A DNA stretch of 64,000 bases, from the NCBI RefSeq assembly GCF_964275005.1, contig NC_092688.1, forward strand, positions 47,857,748 through 47,921,747, in the 5' to 3' direction. Origin of the DNA: Diadema setosum. Taxonomy: Eukaryota > Echinodermata > Echinoidea > Diadematoida > Diadematidae. Every line of letters starts with the position of its first letter. The first letter of the stretch is position 1. Below, piece by piece: positions 1-11,288 of the stretch. Position numbers and translations under genes: made by a program. Below the pieces are notes generated by a model, which was not told where the DNA came from, did not search any database, and saw nothing but the letters and a program-made list of their open reading frames with translations.

Positions 1-189
1 GTTTTCAAAATTCATGACAATGAACGAGGATGATAACATAGCAGCTTCATTATGAGAATTCATATTGATTGGGCGCTCATTGAAACAGAAGGAAAGAAGA
101 AAGCATGCCTAAATTCTGAACAGGTGCACTTAAGCAAGCGGTGTTACTGGAATATGTTAGCCCTTAGTCATCGGACTTTAGTTCAGTGT

Positions 190-404
190 ATAGAGTACCG
201 AAGTGTGATGTCATAGCTATTCATCACCATGGAAACTGGTTCTACACATCCCCACACAGCCCACGAGTCTGTGGACTCAACGGTTGATAACAATAAACGT
301 ACCCAGTTCCAGTCCGCCGCCTGAAGCCTTGTGCAAGGAGCTCTTGTGTAGAACCATCACTAGGCTAACACAAAAGACTGTGACATCATCACTTCGGTAC
401 TCTA
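190..404. mobile_element. Small foldback (MITE-like) element
   Basis: The ends are inverted repeats: ATAGAGTACCGAAGTG at the left and its complement at the right, continuing with one or two mismatches through a TGATGTCA block. The internal 160 bp has no convincing coding frame. The terminal ATA/TAT makes the target duplication ambiguous (a TA duplication is possible), so no superfamily is assigned. Confidence 0.6.
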
Positions 405-1644
405 TTGTGTTTGGGAATTTCCGAGTATGGTTTATGTTCAATATTCCACACATCTGTATACTACACGGCACTATCGATTTGCACACAATCATGATGCGAA
501 ATTGTCTGAATCATCTGAAATTCCCCTTTAAATATGAAATAAAGCTGCTTTACTCAGTTTGTTTACACTGTTAGTTTTCATATAACGGGGCAGACGTCAT
601 ACAGGTAGTGATTGTCATTATAATTCATCATCGGTGATACTCGGGAATGAGAGATAAAACCTGTGAAATGAGTGCAAACATAAATACGACCATTGCTGGG
701 CTGAAATACAAAAACAGAGCATTATGTATGATACAATTGGCCTCAAATGACATCTTCATGTGTCGCTTAGCAACGGGCATTGCTTGTGGAGCATGGCTCC
801 ATGGGGTGGGTGCATGCACATGGTATTGTAAGTATAGGTTTCAAGAGGCTGGCTAGACAAGATACATCTTCACTAGCTGCATGGGTGGTTGTACAGACCG
901 CCCCTGGGCTTATCCCGAAACCCATAGGTTTTATAACGGGGCTACAAGCTCCATGGTTTTATTATTCAAATGCAGGCCTGCATGAACATGAGAAAGGATT
1001 CTGGGTCCATGGAACCATATTATACGGTCACTAGGCATGGATGGATGGGTGACTAAAAAATGACTGCACATACTGGGTACATTGTGCGCGTGTGTGCATG
1101 TGTATGTGTGGTCATCTTGACATGAACAGAATACATCTCTACACTTGTTATGGAATAAGGCCAATTCCAATCGTACCACCATGGCGGCCACCATGGTGCC
1201 ACTGTAAGTCTATTATGGATTAGATTTTCAATCTAACGAATTTGGAAAGTGCGGCGCCACCAACTCGTCGACACCACGCAGGCACCACATGCAAAGTGTG
1301 ACTCTTCAAGGCTATACCCTACATTATGTGTCTATGTGGATTTCCGGGTACAGTCTGTAATAAAGATAAAGGAGTGTTCATGAGTGTCAACTATAGTGGT
1401 CTGTGAATACAAAAATCCCCCATCGCATCCCATTGAATGATTAATGTGATGAGGCAAATACTTTCTCGAAAACGTTTCCCGTTTCCTTTCGAATAACAAC
1501 AACAACAACAACAATGATAATAATAATAATAATAACAATCATAATAATGCTACATAATATACTATTATTTTATTATTCATGCTCGGATGTGCTATTGCTA
1601 TCATTCATCGTCAAAATTTCACCAAAAATTTGTGAGTAAATTAA
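405..1644. other. Intergenic DNA, no gene recognised
   Basis: Short open frames on both strands have no recognisable domain, no start context and no splice structure. A trinucleotide microsatellite (AAC)n followed by (ATA)n lies at about 1495-1545. Confidence 0.5.
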
Positions 1645-2070
1645 TACATTTGCCTCATCACATGTAACCACCCAAATGTATGTATAGGAGGCCACGCTGT
1701 GTCAATGGTGGATAATATAAAATTTCTTGGTGTTGTATTAAACAAATATCTTTCCTGGAGGCCTCACATCAGTGCCATTTCACTCAAGATATCAAAAAGC
1801 CTTGGTGTTCTTAGAAGATTGAAGCACACTTTACCCCAAACTGTACTTAAAATATTGTATAATAGTATCATAATGCCACATTTGAATTATTGTAATATTA
1901 TCTGGGGTCATACATACAAAAGTCAACTTCGAAAAATAGAAATACTCCAAAAAAAGACAGTCAGAGTTATAACTAATTCTTGCATTTATGCCCACACGAG
2001 CAGCCTGTTTTCTCAGCTTCGTGTATTACCTATTACTGATTCGATCATTTTAAAAGAGATTGTCCTTTAA
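1645..2070 (+). pseudogene. C-terminal fragment of a non-LTR retrotransposon reverse transcriptase
   Basis: The frame is open from 1645 and reads IKFLGVVLNKYLSWRPHI, then a KISKSLGVLRRLK block, LYNSIIMPHLNYCNIIWG, and an LQKKTVRVIT block. This is the thumb and C-terminal part of the reverse transcriptase typical of Jockey/CR1/Rex-like LINEs: FLGV.LD..LSW..HI, PhL.Yc..vWG and LQkkaiR.I. The catalytic YADD region and the endonuclease are missing, so this is a 5'-truncated copy. It stops in TAA at 2068-2070, and the 3' tail of the element follows. Strong family match; the exact clade is not resolved. Confidence 0.85.
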
Positions 2071-2600
2071 TTTGCTCCTTCCGAGGGAAAATTGAATTGA
2101 AAAAAAAAAATTATTGTCATCCTAGTCACACTTGTACTCACATGAATGAAAATCATTGCTTGCGAGCACTACTTCTATAGTCCATCTATATCGCTTATAT
2201 ACTCCCACCTTTCCAATCATACTCACCTTGTTTTCTATTCTTCATTCATCTCTCCTGGATTTTCGCTGTTGTTTTCCATGGTATCTGTGCATATATATAT
2301 TCATATATGCATGCTGTTTTTTTTTTCCCTTTACCATCCCCACCAAACCAAATGTACAACCTTGAAATGTATATTAATTCTTTTGCTTGTTTGTTTTACA
2401 TGTATAATAATATTTAAGCATTACTGGGGCCCCTATTTATAAGCACTGCTTCTCCTGGGGTTCCCACCATCAAGTTCAATTGTTTTCTGTTTTGTTTTTG
2501 TTTACTTTGTATATAGTTATGTATCTTTGTGTACCTTTTTTATTGTATACTCCTAAATTGATGGTGAATAAAACTGAACTGAACTGAACTGAACATGTAC
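1645..2600 (+). mobile_element. 5'-truncated LINE, 3' end with simple-repeat tail
   Basis: The reverse-transcriptase fragment is followed by about 500 bp of T-rich 3' UTR. It ends in an AATAAA-like signal and a short tandem tail of about three to four ACTGA units (2571-2594), as expected for LINEs that end in short tandem repeats instead of poly(A). The 5' boundary is uncertain; target duplications were not identified. Confidence 0.75.
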
Positions 2601-2720
2601 TCGTAAATGCAAACAAATACAATAATGAATAAATAAATATCCACATACTTATATTAAATATGTATTATAATATATACATACATACACACACACGCGTATA
2701 TATATATATATATATATATA

Positions 2721-2754
<34 letters not shown>

Positions 2755-3110
2755 TTTATTTATTTATGATAGGCATACATTATTTAGCAGGATGATATAT
2801 TGGCCCAGAAAAATGCCCTATCCCTGTCTCATGTTCAAGTGTATGCAAAAGAAAGATGTGTGGAGACGGTCATTGCTTTTGCGCATATATATATATATAT
2901 ATATATATACATTTATTATCATATCTATATCATCAATGTCTGGATAATTACTTACGCACGTATCAAACATAGGTATAAAATTTCTATTGTTGGACTCAAA
3001 ATTATCTTGAGCTATTTCAAATTCTCACATTGTGAACAGAAACGTCTAGCCTTGAAAGTCATAAGGCATTTGATATACTCTGCTGTATTGCTTTGCGTAG
3101 TTTTTATTGC
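2601..3110. repeat. TA-rich DNA with (TA)n microsatellites
   Basis: Runs of TA at about 2697-2753 and 2885-2909 generate artificial Ile/Tyr-rich open frames. No gene is seen between the LINE tail and the transposon starting at 3115. Confidence 0.6.
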
Positions 3111-3433
3111 TTAAAGGGCGGGTCTTTTAATTTTATAATGCATGATCATATGAAAATACTGTGTCAATACTATTAGAAATCGCATATACTTTTCTTCAAA
3201 GAGATCTGTGAACTTCAAAAAACTCAGTTGAAATCGCCTAAATCGCTCATTTTTCGGGTAGTCGGGAACGCCCCCAGAAAAAGCAAGGACCGGTCACGTG
3301 CCTTGTCAGGTGACACTGTGACGCACCAACAGGAACTCATAGTGCGACTGTCTCGCCTAAACTGTACTTCACAGTGCAGGGATCTTGTGTACCGGGGTAT
3401 TTGTAGGAAAGTTGGAGAAAGTATTTCAAGAAA

Positions 3434-3799
3434 ATGCCGAGGAAGTGTGCCGTCATCACCGCAGCAAAGACACAAAAGATGGGGTGTAAGTCTGCACAAC
3501 TTCCCTAAAGATGACGCTACTCGAAAAAATTGGGTTCGTTGAGAATCATTTGCTGACGCGAGCCCAGTGGGATAGGTCCCTTCTACTACGATGTACATTA
3601 CTACGCACTAGGTTGTACAGCCTCGTATGGAGTGATCGCTTGTAGTGGAGCTAAGTAGTGCTGTATACTCGGCTAGGATTTGCGCCCAAAAAGAGGATCC
3701 TGCAGCCCATCCAAGCTGGAAAATGGAAGCCAAACTCATCGTCAGAGAGCTGAAAAACAAAGCGGATCAGCAGTTCTGAAGCTGGATCAGAGAAAGCGG
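3434..3799 (+). pseudogene. THAP-like zinc finger remnant, possible first exon of transposase
   Basis: ATG at 3434 reads MPRKCAV, the usual opening of a THAP domain (M-P-x-x-C). After a frame change the sequence continues VSLHNFPKDDATRKNWVR, a close match to the THAP core (SxHxFPxDxxxRxxWv). After another frame change the frame holds basic, Lys/Arg-rich sequence and meets a good splice donor (CGG|GTATGT, 3799/3800). The second zinc-binding Cys and the C-x2-H pair are not evident. THAP domains are DNA-binding modules of P-element and Kolobok transposases, so the likely original role was end recognition. As it stands it cannot encode a continuous domain. Confidence 0.6.
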
Positions 3800-4858
3800 G
3801 TATGTTTTGCCACTGTGTAGACGACTCTTATTATACAGTAGCTATCGTACATGTACCGTAACTATACACAGCCCAGTCGCTGCAATAATCGCGACAGGGT
3901 TCGCACGGCGTCTGGTCGGCCTATAATTGTTGTATCACTACTAACAGTTTCACGGTTTCGATAGGTTGATAAGCTTCGTCTGTAGCGTTTTGAGTGGAAC
4001 ATCACTCAATGTCAGTAAAATTAAGATCATGGAGGGATTTTAACGTACTAGTATAAGTCAAGTTGTGTGCTCATTAAATCGTACTATACTATGAAGTGAA
4101 CACCTCTAACGTTCAATACCAGACCTAAAATTTATCGAAGATTAGTAAGACATTCACTACAACACAGTTACATCGGTACCTGCATGTAGCTATCGATTCT
4201 AGATACCACGTAGTACTTGCATGGGCATATGGGGTCAACAGTTACCAACTGAGACCGCGTACCAGCCAGCCAGCCGGGCTGGCTGGCTCTGTATATTTTC
4301 ATCGCTGCTACATTAGAAGGCTTATCAATCATACATATTCAGTAACAGTTAATTCTATGACTCTGACTTCTGCTATGACAGCCTTGCTTCCCCATTGAGC
4401 TCTAAAACTTGTAGCCGAATGGTTGGATGGTGTGTTCCAAAACATATTATTAGATTGAATTGATCCAGGACTGGCCATTATTGTTTGTCTTCACTTGCCC
4501 ATAAGGCAAGTGAAATCTTCAATGTCCATTTTTTTTTCTTGCCCCAAAATGTTGCTTATATTAGTTGACTAATGTAATGCGATTTCATATTTTACATGTG
4601 GAAAAAAAAAGTCACTTTCCTATCAGACAAGGAACTGTCTGCAGTCAGTTATTTTCAGTTGTCATCATTACAATTTCACTTGCCCTGGTTATGTGGGGAA
4701 GTACCGGTACTAATGGCAGTCATTATTTGTGATTACCGGTATTTGTTTTTCCCAAGAGTTCCTACATGCATCTAGTTAACCACATTCTTGCAGGCCTACA
4801 TAGACAATTGAAAAAAAAATTCAATTCCTCTCTGTGCCATTATTACATGTACTTACAG

Positions 4859-4984
4859 GGTTCATCTGGCAGCATTGCACTACAGTGTACTACACAAATT
4901 CTGACAGGCAGTGAGCTCGATAAGAGGTGCAACAGGAGATCTGCTCTACCGGATTGTGAAGACGAACAATCCTGGCTCTTCTAG
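4859..4984 (+). other. Candidate exon downstream of the THAP remnant
   Basis: An acceptor (TTACAG|GG) at 4858 opens a 41-codon frame beginning GSSGSIALQC and ending at TAG 4982-4984. It would join in phase to the CGG codon at the end of the THAP-like exon. No domain is recognised. Support is only splice-site logic, so confidence is low. Confidence 0.25.
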
Positions 4985-5520
4985 CGTGAAGGTTCGTAAA
5001 GAACAGCGTAGATATTTTATGCAATATTGGAAGAAAATGAATTCACATTACTCAGAGGAAAATATTAGAATGGCACAATTTGTCAACTACACATTTTATT
5101 ATTTGTTTGTCTCTGTAGAAGCATGGCTTTCTTGACCACTGAGTACACATAAAATGATCAATTTTAAAAGGTCTAGCTATACATTTTCTCTTTTTGGGGG
5201 GTGGGGGGGGGGGCAGGTCTTATGCCTGTTCCACTAATCAGAAGTCATAGAAGGGAGGCAGTCAGTTGTCCATTCTGAAGACCAACACTCCACCTGCCAT
5301 GACCAATGGCTACTTATGCATTCTCAAGTCAAGTCTTTGCATTGAGGAGGGCAAACCCCAATTTTTATATGAATTTGCAAAGATTTTTGATGTCATTATC
5401 AAAGTGTTGGTGTCTGTTCATGACACCTCAAGAAATGTGTTGCTAAAAACCAGTGCAAACAACTTAATTCCATATCTATTTTGTGTGTCCCTTTGTTTCT
5501 TTCTGTTGAATTATCTACAG

Positions 5521-5681
5521 CACAGGTTGATAATGTCCTTTCTGCTGTTGTGGAGTACAATGACAAAACTCCTGCACCCTGCCAGCCTTCAACGCCTCCC
5601 CTTGTGAATGCCTTTGAGTATCATCCAAGGGAGGAAGTTATTGAACATCAAAGGAGACAATTTGCACAGTCTGGCAAATGA
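5521..5681 (+). other. Candidate terminal exon in the transposon
   Basis: A pyrimidine-rich tract and acceptor (TTATCTACAG) precede a frame of about 53 codons with a Pro-rich middle and a charged end (HPREEVIEHQRRQFAQSGK), ending in TGA at 5679-5681. The composition looks protein-like, but no family is recognised and the link to other exons is unproven. Confidence 0.3.
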
Positions 5682-7363
5682 TCTGATGGGTTCAGGAATC
5701 CTTGCAATTGAGATTGAAGTTCATACAATGTATTCAATACATGATACTGTGCAAATAGTGTTTAATTGTTGCAGAATGATGTTTCAGAAGACTATTTTCA
5801 TCTGTTCTTCTGTCAGATGGTAGATACAAACACTCAAAATTTTGTTACACATACCCTGCATTCTTATACCTTCTATTCATGAGTGATCATTTAAAGACAA
5901 GATAAGATCACTGTTGTATTGTGTCTGTATAACGTGTATGTTGCATTTCATCACAAACAATATGATGCCAACTTGATTTAGTGTTTCAAAGATCATTTAT
6001 TTGCCAGTTGAATATTGTCCTTTTAATAGCAAAATCACAATTCATTTACAATACAACAGTCATGTGGATACAAAAGGAAAACTGTATTTTTTTTTTGATG
6101 TTTGAAGCATACATGGCCATTTTTATGGACAGATGAGCTTGCATGCTAACACAATTCTCTAGAGATATTCAGTGTTGTAATGGCAAGTTTAGAAGATTTC
6201 TACATGAATGCTGTCCCACACTATGATTTTACCATTGAATGTTTGCTGTTAAGATTAGAGCTCACTCTTATGATCAAATATTAATATCTCTGACAAGGTA
6301 ATTTAGAATAAAATGTGTATGCATTATAGAACACAACACACTCAAAAAGAGATGGAGAAAAAAATTGTAGTTTTGGGAAGGAATGCAATAATTTACTCTT
6401 GGTATATGATTCACAAATTTATGAAAAAGGAGCACAAGATGTGTGTCTGTAAGGCATTAGCATTTTATATAGGCCCTAATCTTCATCTGACATGTTGAAG
6501 CAGACTGGGGCCCTGTTACTCAAGTTCTGAGACTTGGAATGCCTCCACAGGGGGGGGGGGGGGGGGGGGGGAGGACCAAATTCATAATGCAATGCTAAGT
6601 CTAGTTGGGGAATTATTCTGTTGATTTCTATAATGGTTCTCCATACATAATCATTGAAGTCAAGCATTAAAAGTTAAATAAGCATTGTTTTTTTATGAAT
6701 ATGGTGTAAGGTCTCTTTATGAAAGAACAGTTGCAAGGTCACTCAGTTTAAGAAAATTTGGTATGAATTGATCTTGCTATGACTGGGACTCAGACATTCA
6801 TAATCATTCATATCACATCTGCATGCAGAGGTACTTTTGAAAACGTGCACACAAGCAAACACCCACATGCACATAGATTATGCTCACATACATTCACACA
6901 TTTTTACACATTTTAAAATATTGTGTGAAAGATTGAATAACATCACTCACCTGTACTGTTTTGTATATTTACATGTGCAATACATGTATTATGTTATCCT
7001 GAATTTGAGTTCTGTAATTTCACTGATAGATTTATGTATGAGGAATAAAATCACAAAGCTTTTGATTTAATGTTACATGAGAATGTCTCATAGTATTGAT
7101 ATGAAATATACAGTATGTACATATATGTGCAAAAGATAACTCTTCTGGGCTGATTTGATTTCAAATGTGGATGTCACTCATGCATGCTTGACTGACCAGC
7201 TGCCATTGTTCCAGTGGAATAAATCCCATTTTGTTCCAACATTAGGATATGGAGATAACACACTGGTAGGGTTTTACAATCTCATTCCTGTAAAGTACAC
7301 TCCCCCATCTTTTCCTCATTCCCTGTGACTAATTTTCTTTAGTCTCCTATCTATACACACATC

Positions 7364-7404
<41 letters not shown>

Positions 7405-7890
7405 TTTGCCATACTACATACATACCCACAAATACTTTCAATCAGGCATCATTGGAACATCCCACCAATATGCAAATTACATACAGCCAGATGTACAATT
7501 TCAGAGAAATCTTACGCAAATACATTGTATGTGCATATCTATGAGGGGATATCCATTCCATGAAGGGGGCATCAGACAAACATAGGGCAAAGATATCAAT
7601 GATATATTAGTCCTATGTGTGTCTGATGTTGGTGTGTGTTTGTGCATGTTTGTATCTGATATGCCAGGCCTGGGTATGCATGAGTGTACTGAGGGTGTGT
7701 GTATATGTGTATGTTTTTGCATTTTCATGGGTCTGTATGAAGCTAATCTATTTCTTTTTGTATATAAGGATAAATTTACACTACTGGTACATGTACTGTA
7801 TTACTACAACCCCCATATATATTAAGATCTTGTTATTACTACAGTTTGTCATATCAGTGCTTATAATATTGAGGTTCCACTGAACATGCA

Positions 7891-8327
7891 TCAATAAATT
7901 ACAACAAAATAATACATGATCATTTGTACAGAGAGGCTGAAGTCCAACAGCATGTTTCCCAGCTGTGTGCCTTGATGAGTGGGTGTTGGAAGCTGCATAT
8001 CATCAGTATGACGACATAATGGACAAGGTGTCTGACAAAGTATGCATGTGACTTTCGCAATGTACAAACTTATCTGATGCATTTCTACAACCACGTTCCC
8101 GTTAAGCAGATCGCAATGTGACAAGTCACATTCTACACCCAATATCAGTGCTGCATATACAGTCTTATTACAGCCTATGCAAAATGAAAACGTGTCACTC
8201 TTTCTGATGGATAAGTTTATCACATTTTCCTCACAGCAGACGATGGCAGTAGGACTCTCACATTTTGGCCCACAAATTTCCAGCATCATCTCACCAGTTG
8301 CCGGTGTATGCAACATGTCTTGATCAC
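7891..8327 (-). CDS. Cys-rich exon candidate on the minus strand of the transposon
   Basis: On the minus strand an acceptor with a T-rich tract (TTTCTATATCAG) opens at 8327 and the frame runs about 145 codons to a stop at 7891. The product begins GDQDMLHTPATGEMM and has paired cysteines: CGPKC, CCEE, CIGC, CILCQTPCPLC. This pattern suggests metal binding, but I do not recognise the family. It lies downstream of the P2X7-like gene on the same strand and may be a later or alternative exon. Part of it overlaps, antisense, a P2X7-like fragment on the plus strand (7941-8039), so one of the two readings may be a shadow. Confidence 0.35.
7941..8039 (+). pseudogene. Second, inverted fragment of the P2X7-type domain
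   Basis: The plus-strand frame reads SPTACFPAVCLDEWVLEA, then AYHQYDDIMDKVSDK, directly comparable to FSTVCLGEWVLEAAYHQY of the minus-strand gene at 8893-9881. A donor-like GTATGC follows at 8040. The two stretches are therefore inverted, diverged copies of the same exon part. An in-frame TGA lies just upstream (7938-7940), so an upstream splice join would be needed; none is certain. Confidence 0.55.
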
Positions 8328-8522
8328 CTGATATAGAAACAAAAGTGAAACGAAATGGAATGCAAAAGGAGTAAAGTTTGATAATCCTTTTATATGACAT
8401 CATGTGTTCATCTAGAAATTTATCTTGAGAATAGGATTTAAATTAGACAATGTGAATGGGACCCATGGAGTATGGTAGTCATTATTTTGGGTACCTGGTA
8501 CAACTGTATAATGGCAGCATGA

Positions 8523-8565
<43 letters not shown>

Positions 8566-8892
8566 GTGTAATAATTGACAGTGCTTATACAGCGCATAAC
8601 ACAAAGTGATAATGTCCCTATGCACTCAAGAAATAAAAAATGAAAAAATTATACAAATATATCCTACAAGGCTACATGTACTTTTGCATTATCTACGAAG
8701 ACAGGTCCAATATATTTGAATAAATTACTGGAGTGCAGGACTGAAATCACACATGGTGAATTAGATATTGCATTCTTTTGATGGGTGCAAATGCAAATTG
8801 GCAGTATAAACAGCATATTGTCAAGGGAATATATATAAAATGGCAAATTTGCATTATTTCAGAAGAAAAATTGAAAAATTTGACAAACAATC

Positions 8893-9881
8893 TCACTCAT
8901 TATCTGTGGCATCCGTTCTGGCACCTTCTCCATACTGTTGAGCATATTGGTGATAAGCAGCTTCCAACACCCATTCACCAAGGCAAACGGTGGAAAATCC
9001 TGGGTGTGCTGTTATACAGTTTATTTGAGCATCTGCATGTCGGCCGGTCGTTGTACTGCTCGACCTCCTCTAAGACCGGGTCAGCCTTGTGACAGCACAA
9101 TGACTCCCGTGTTGTAGGCATTGGCACACAGTTCCCACATTGGCACCTGAAGAAAAAAATACAGGTAAATTCAGGTTTACTTGTTGTGTAACTTAATTAG
9201 TTTTAGTCATGTACACGTAGTACTGAGCTGCCACACAATGATAAATTGAGACCAATCCTTCAAGTTCAACATGCCAACTATTGCCACAGAGATTTACATC
9301 TACATGATCTACACCAGCCTCTTCAGTACTTTAGTCTTTAGTGACTTTACTGTCTTGTCCACACATTCCAAATACGTAGCAGTAAGTCAATAAGCAGTAA
9401 CTAACTGTGGCATTGGTAAAAACTTGTACGTTGTAGAGAGTCTAGAGTATTATTACAACTTACAAGCAGCAGTTTTGTACTTCCAACATTTGTGACTTAT
9501 ACTTTTTTTTCTGGCCTATAGATATACTACTAAAATAAGTGAGATACTAAGGTTATATAGAATAATATAGACTCTCAAGTAGATAATTACCAATTGTTAT
9601 TCCCCAATCTTGCGGGCTCGTTGTCATCACCCCGTCCCCTGAGCTTCCTCACCGCCGACTACTCCGGGGGCGGGAGGTGCAGCGTCTGGTTCATGCTATA
9701 CGGGAGTAAACCCAATCGCTGTTGAGGCCGACCAACGCCAACAGCTGCTTCTCCTGCTTGATCGGGGATCTTCGTCCTCACCATCTCGCTCGACATCCGA
9801 CTCTGACTCCCTCCCTGACTCACTCGAAACGGTAGCGGGGCATGAAATGGGCGACTCGATCTCGTCGTCTGAATCCATCAT
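8893..9881 (-). pseudogene. Two-exon gene with P2X7 C-terminal (ballast-type) cysteine domain
   Basis: Exon 1 runs from 9881 to 9591 and exon 2 from 9146 to 8893, with a GTAATT donor and a TTTCTTCAG acceptor. Exon 1 starts MMDSDDEIESPIS and is acidic and Ser-rich; its last codons read RLGNNN and the split codon TGG. The spliced product across the junction is WCQCGNCVPMPTTRESLCC. Exon 2 continues HKADPVLEEVEQYNDRP and, after a frame change, CITAHPGFSTVCLGEWVLEA, ending at TGA 8895-8893. This matches the intracellular zinc-binding domain of P2X7 receptors and related stand-alone invertebrate proteins (WCxCGxC..MPT..E..CC .. C.t.H..F..vCL..wVL..Ay). There are no ion-channel transmembrane segments. 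The second half of the domain is absent, and exon 1 has a stop and frame change, so this copy is probably inactive. Its function in a transposon is unknown. Confidence 0.75.
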
Positions 9882-10922
9882 TTATTCACACGTATCTTAG
9901 AACTAGTAAGCTACACAGGTCAGCGACAGCTAGAGCTGCTAGCTAGAGCTGAGCTGAGGCGAGCGCTAGCGCTATAAGATACTCACGATCGATATAACAT
10001 TCTAACATCTACCTACCTTTTGGATCGAGATATCGATATAAATTTAGACTGTTAACCAGTCACCCGTAACAATATGTCGTTACGACCTGCACACGCACTC
10101 ACCAGTTGCAATGTACATTCAGCAGTTAAGAGGCTGTCACACACGCCTACTTGTCTTGTTTCTTGAAGGAAATGCTTAGTTTTTCCCAAAATGTAAACAT
10201 GATCCGAAATGACAAATTATTATAGGTAAAATACTCGAAAAATGTCCGAGTCGCCATTAAGTCGCTTCTGGAATATATAAACAACAAATTTAAATCCTTT
10301 CTTGGGATGTGCTACTTGCAAAAATTGTGTATTTTGTGATTCAAAAGTAGAAAATCTATCTATCATTGACACGCTAGGGCAATGGTGAGAACTTCTTGCC
10401 TTCGCGGGGGGCTTCCTGTTGGTACGTCAAATCGCTCTAGCCAATCAGCGGACAATTTTAGGGGGCGTTCCCACATTTGGGTGGTTTTAGAGCGATTTCT
10501 GACTACTGGTTACTTTTTAAAATCTAAAAATGTCGAAATCGTGTTAGTGGACCTGTACAGTCTTTGTAGCCCCAATGTTCATCCTAAAAGACCCGCCCTT
10601 TAAAGGGCGGGTCTTTTAATTTTATAATGCATGATCATATGAAAATACTGTGTCAATACTATTAGAAATCGCATATACTTTTCTTCAAAGAGATCTGTGA
10701 ACTTCAAAAAACTCAGTTGAAATCGCCTAAATCGCTCATTTTTCGGGTAGTCGGGAACGCCCCCAGAAAAAGCAAGGACCGGTCACGTGCCTTGTCAGGT
10801 GACACTGTGACGCACCAACAGGAACTCATAGTGCGACTGTCTCGCCTAAACTGTACTTCACAGTGCAGGGATCTTGTGTACCGGGGTATTTGTAGGAAAG
10901 TTGGAGAAAGTATTTCAAGAAA

Positions 10923-11288
10923 ATGCCGAGGAAGTGTGCCGTCATCACCGCAGCAAAGACACAAAAGATGGGGTGTAAGTCTGCACAACTTCCCTAAAGA
11001 TGACGCTACTCGAAAAAATTGGGTTCGTTGAGAATCATTTGCTGACGCGAGCCCAGTGGGATAGGTCCCTTCTACTACGATGTACATTACTACGCACTAG
11101 GTTGTACAGCCTCGTATGGAGTGATCGCTTGTAGTGGAGCTAAGTAGTGCTGTATACTCGGCTAGGATTTGCGCCCAAAAAGAGGATCCTGCAGCCCATC
11201 CAAGCTGGAAAATGGAAGCCAAACTCATCGTCAGAGAGCTGAAAAACAAAGCGGATCAGCAGTTCTGAAGCTGGATCAGAGAAAGCGG
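10923..11288 (+). pseudogene. THAP-like remnant, copy 2
   Basis: Same sequence and same frame changes as the remnant at 3434-3799, so the damage predates the duplication of the element. Confidence 0.6.

Larger units (their letters stand above)
3115..10599. mobile_element. TTAA-flanked DNA transposon, Kolobok/T2-like, copy 1
   Basis: The element is bounded by TTAA at 3111-3114 and 10600-10603. Its termini are inverted: TTAAAGGGCGGGTCTTTTA at the left and the complement at the right. TTAA duplications with TTAAAGG-type ends and a THAP-like remnant near the left end are characteristic of the Kolobok group (including Xenopus T2 elements); piggyBac also uses TTAA but has different ends. No frame long enough for an intact transposase is present, so this copy is probably non-autonomous. 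It holds a plus-strand THAP-like remnant with possible downstream exons, a minus-strand P2X7-like two-exon gene, a minus-strand Cys-rich exon candidate, a (CA)n tract at about 7361-7402, an (ATA)n tract at about 8523-8565, a G run at about 6550-6572, and a CCAGCCAGCC/GGCTGGCTGG hairpin near 4262-4288. Confidence 0.85.

Noticed and set aside
2660-2947. Tyr/Ile-rich frames near 2.7-2.9 kb, 55.5-55.8 kb and 63.6 kb
   Set aside because: They translate (TA)n and (CA)n tracts.
3115-3133. piggyBac superfamily assignment for the TTAA transposon
   Set aside because: TTAA duplication fits, but the ends start AGGG, not CCC, and a THAP-like segment is more typical of Kolobok; kept only as an alternative.
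3224-3598. 124-codon minus-strand frame at the left end of the transposon (and its copy at 10713-11087)
   Set aside because: It lies antisense to the THAP-like remnant, has no recognisable domain, and its similarity between copies only reflects the recent duplication.
8412-8597. Ile-rich minus-strand frame
   Set aside because: Translation of an (ATA)n microsatellite.
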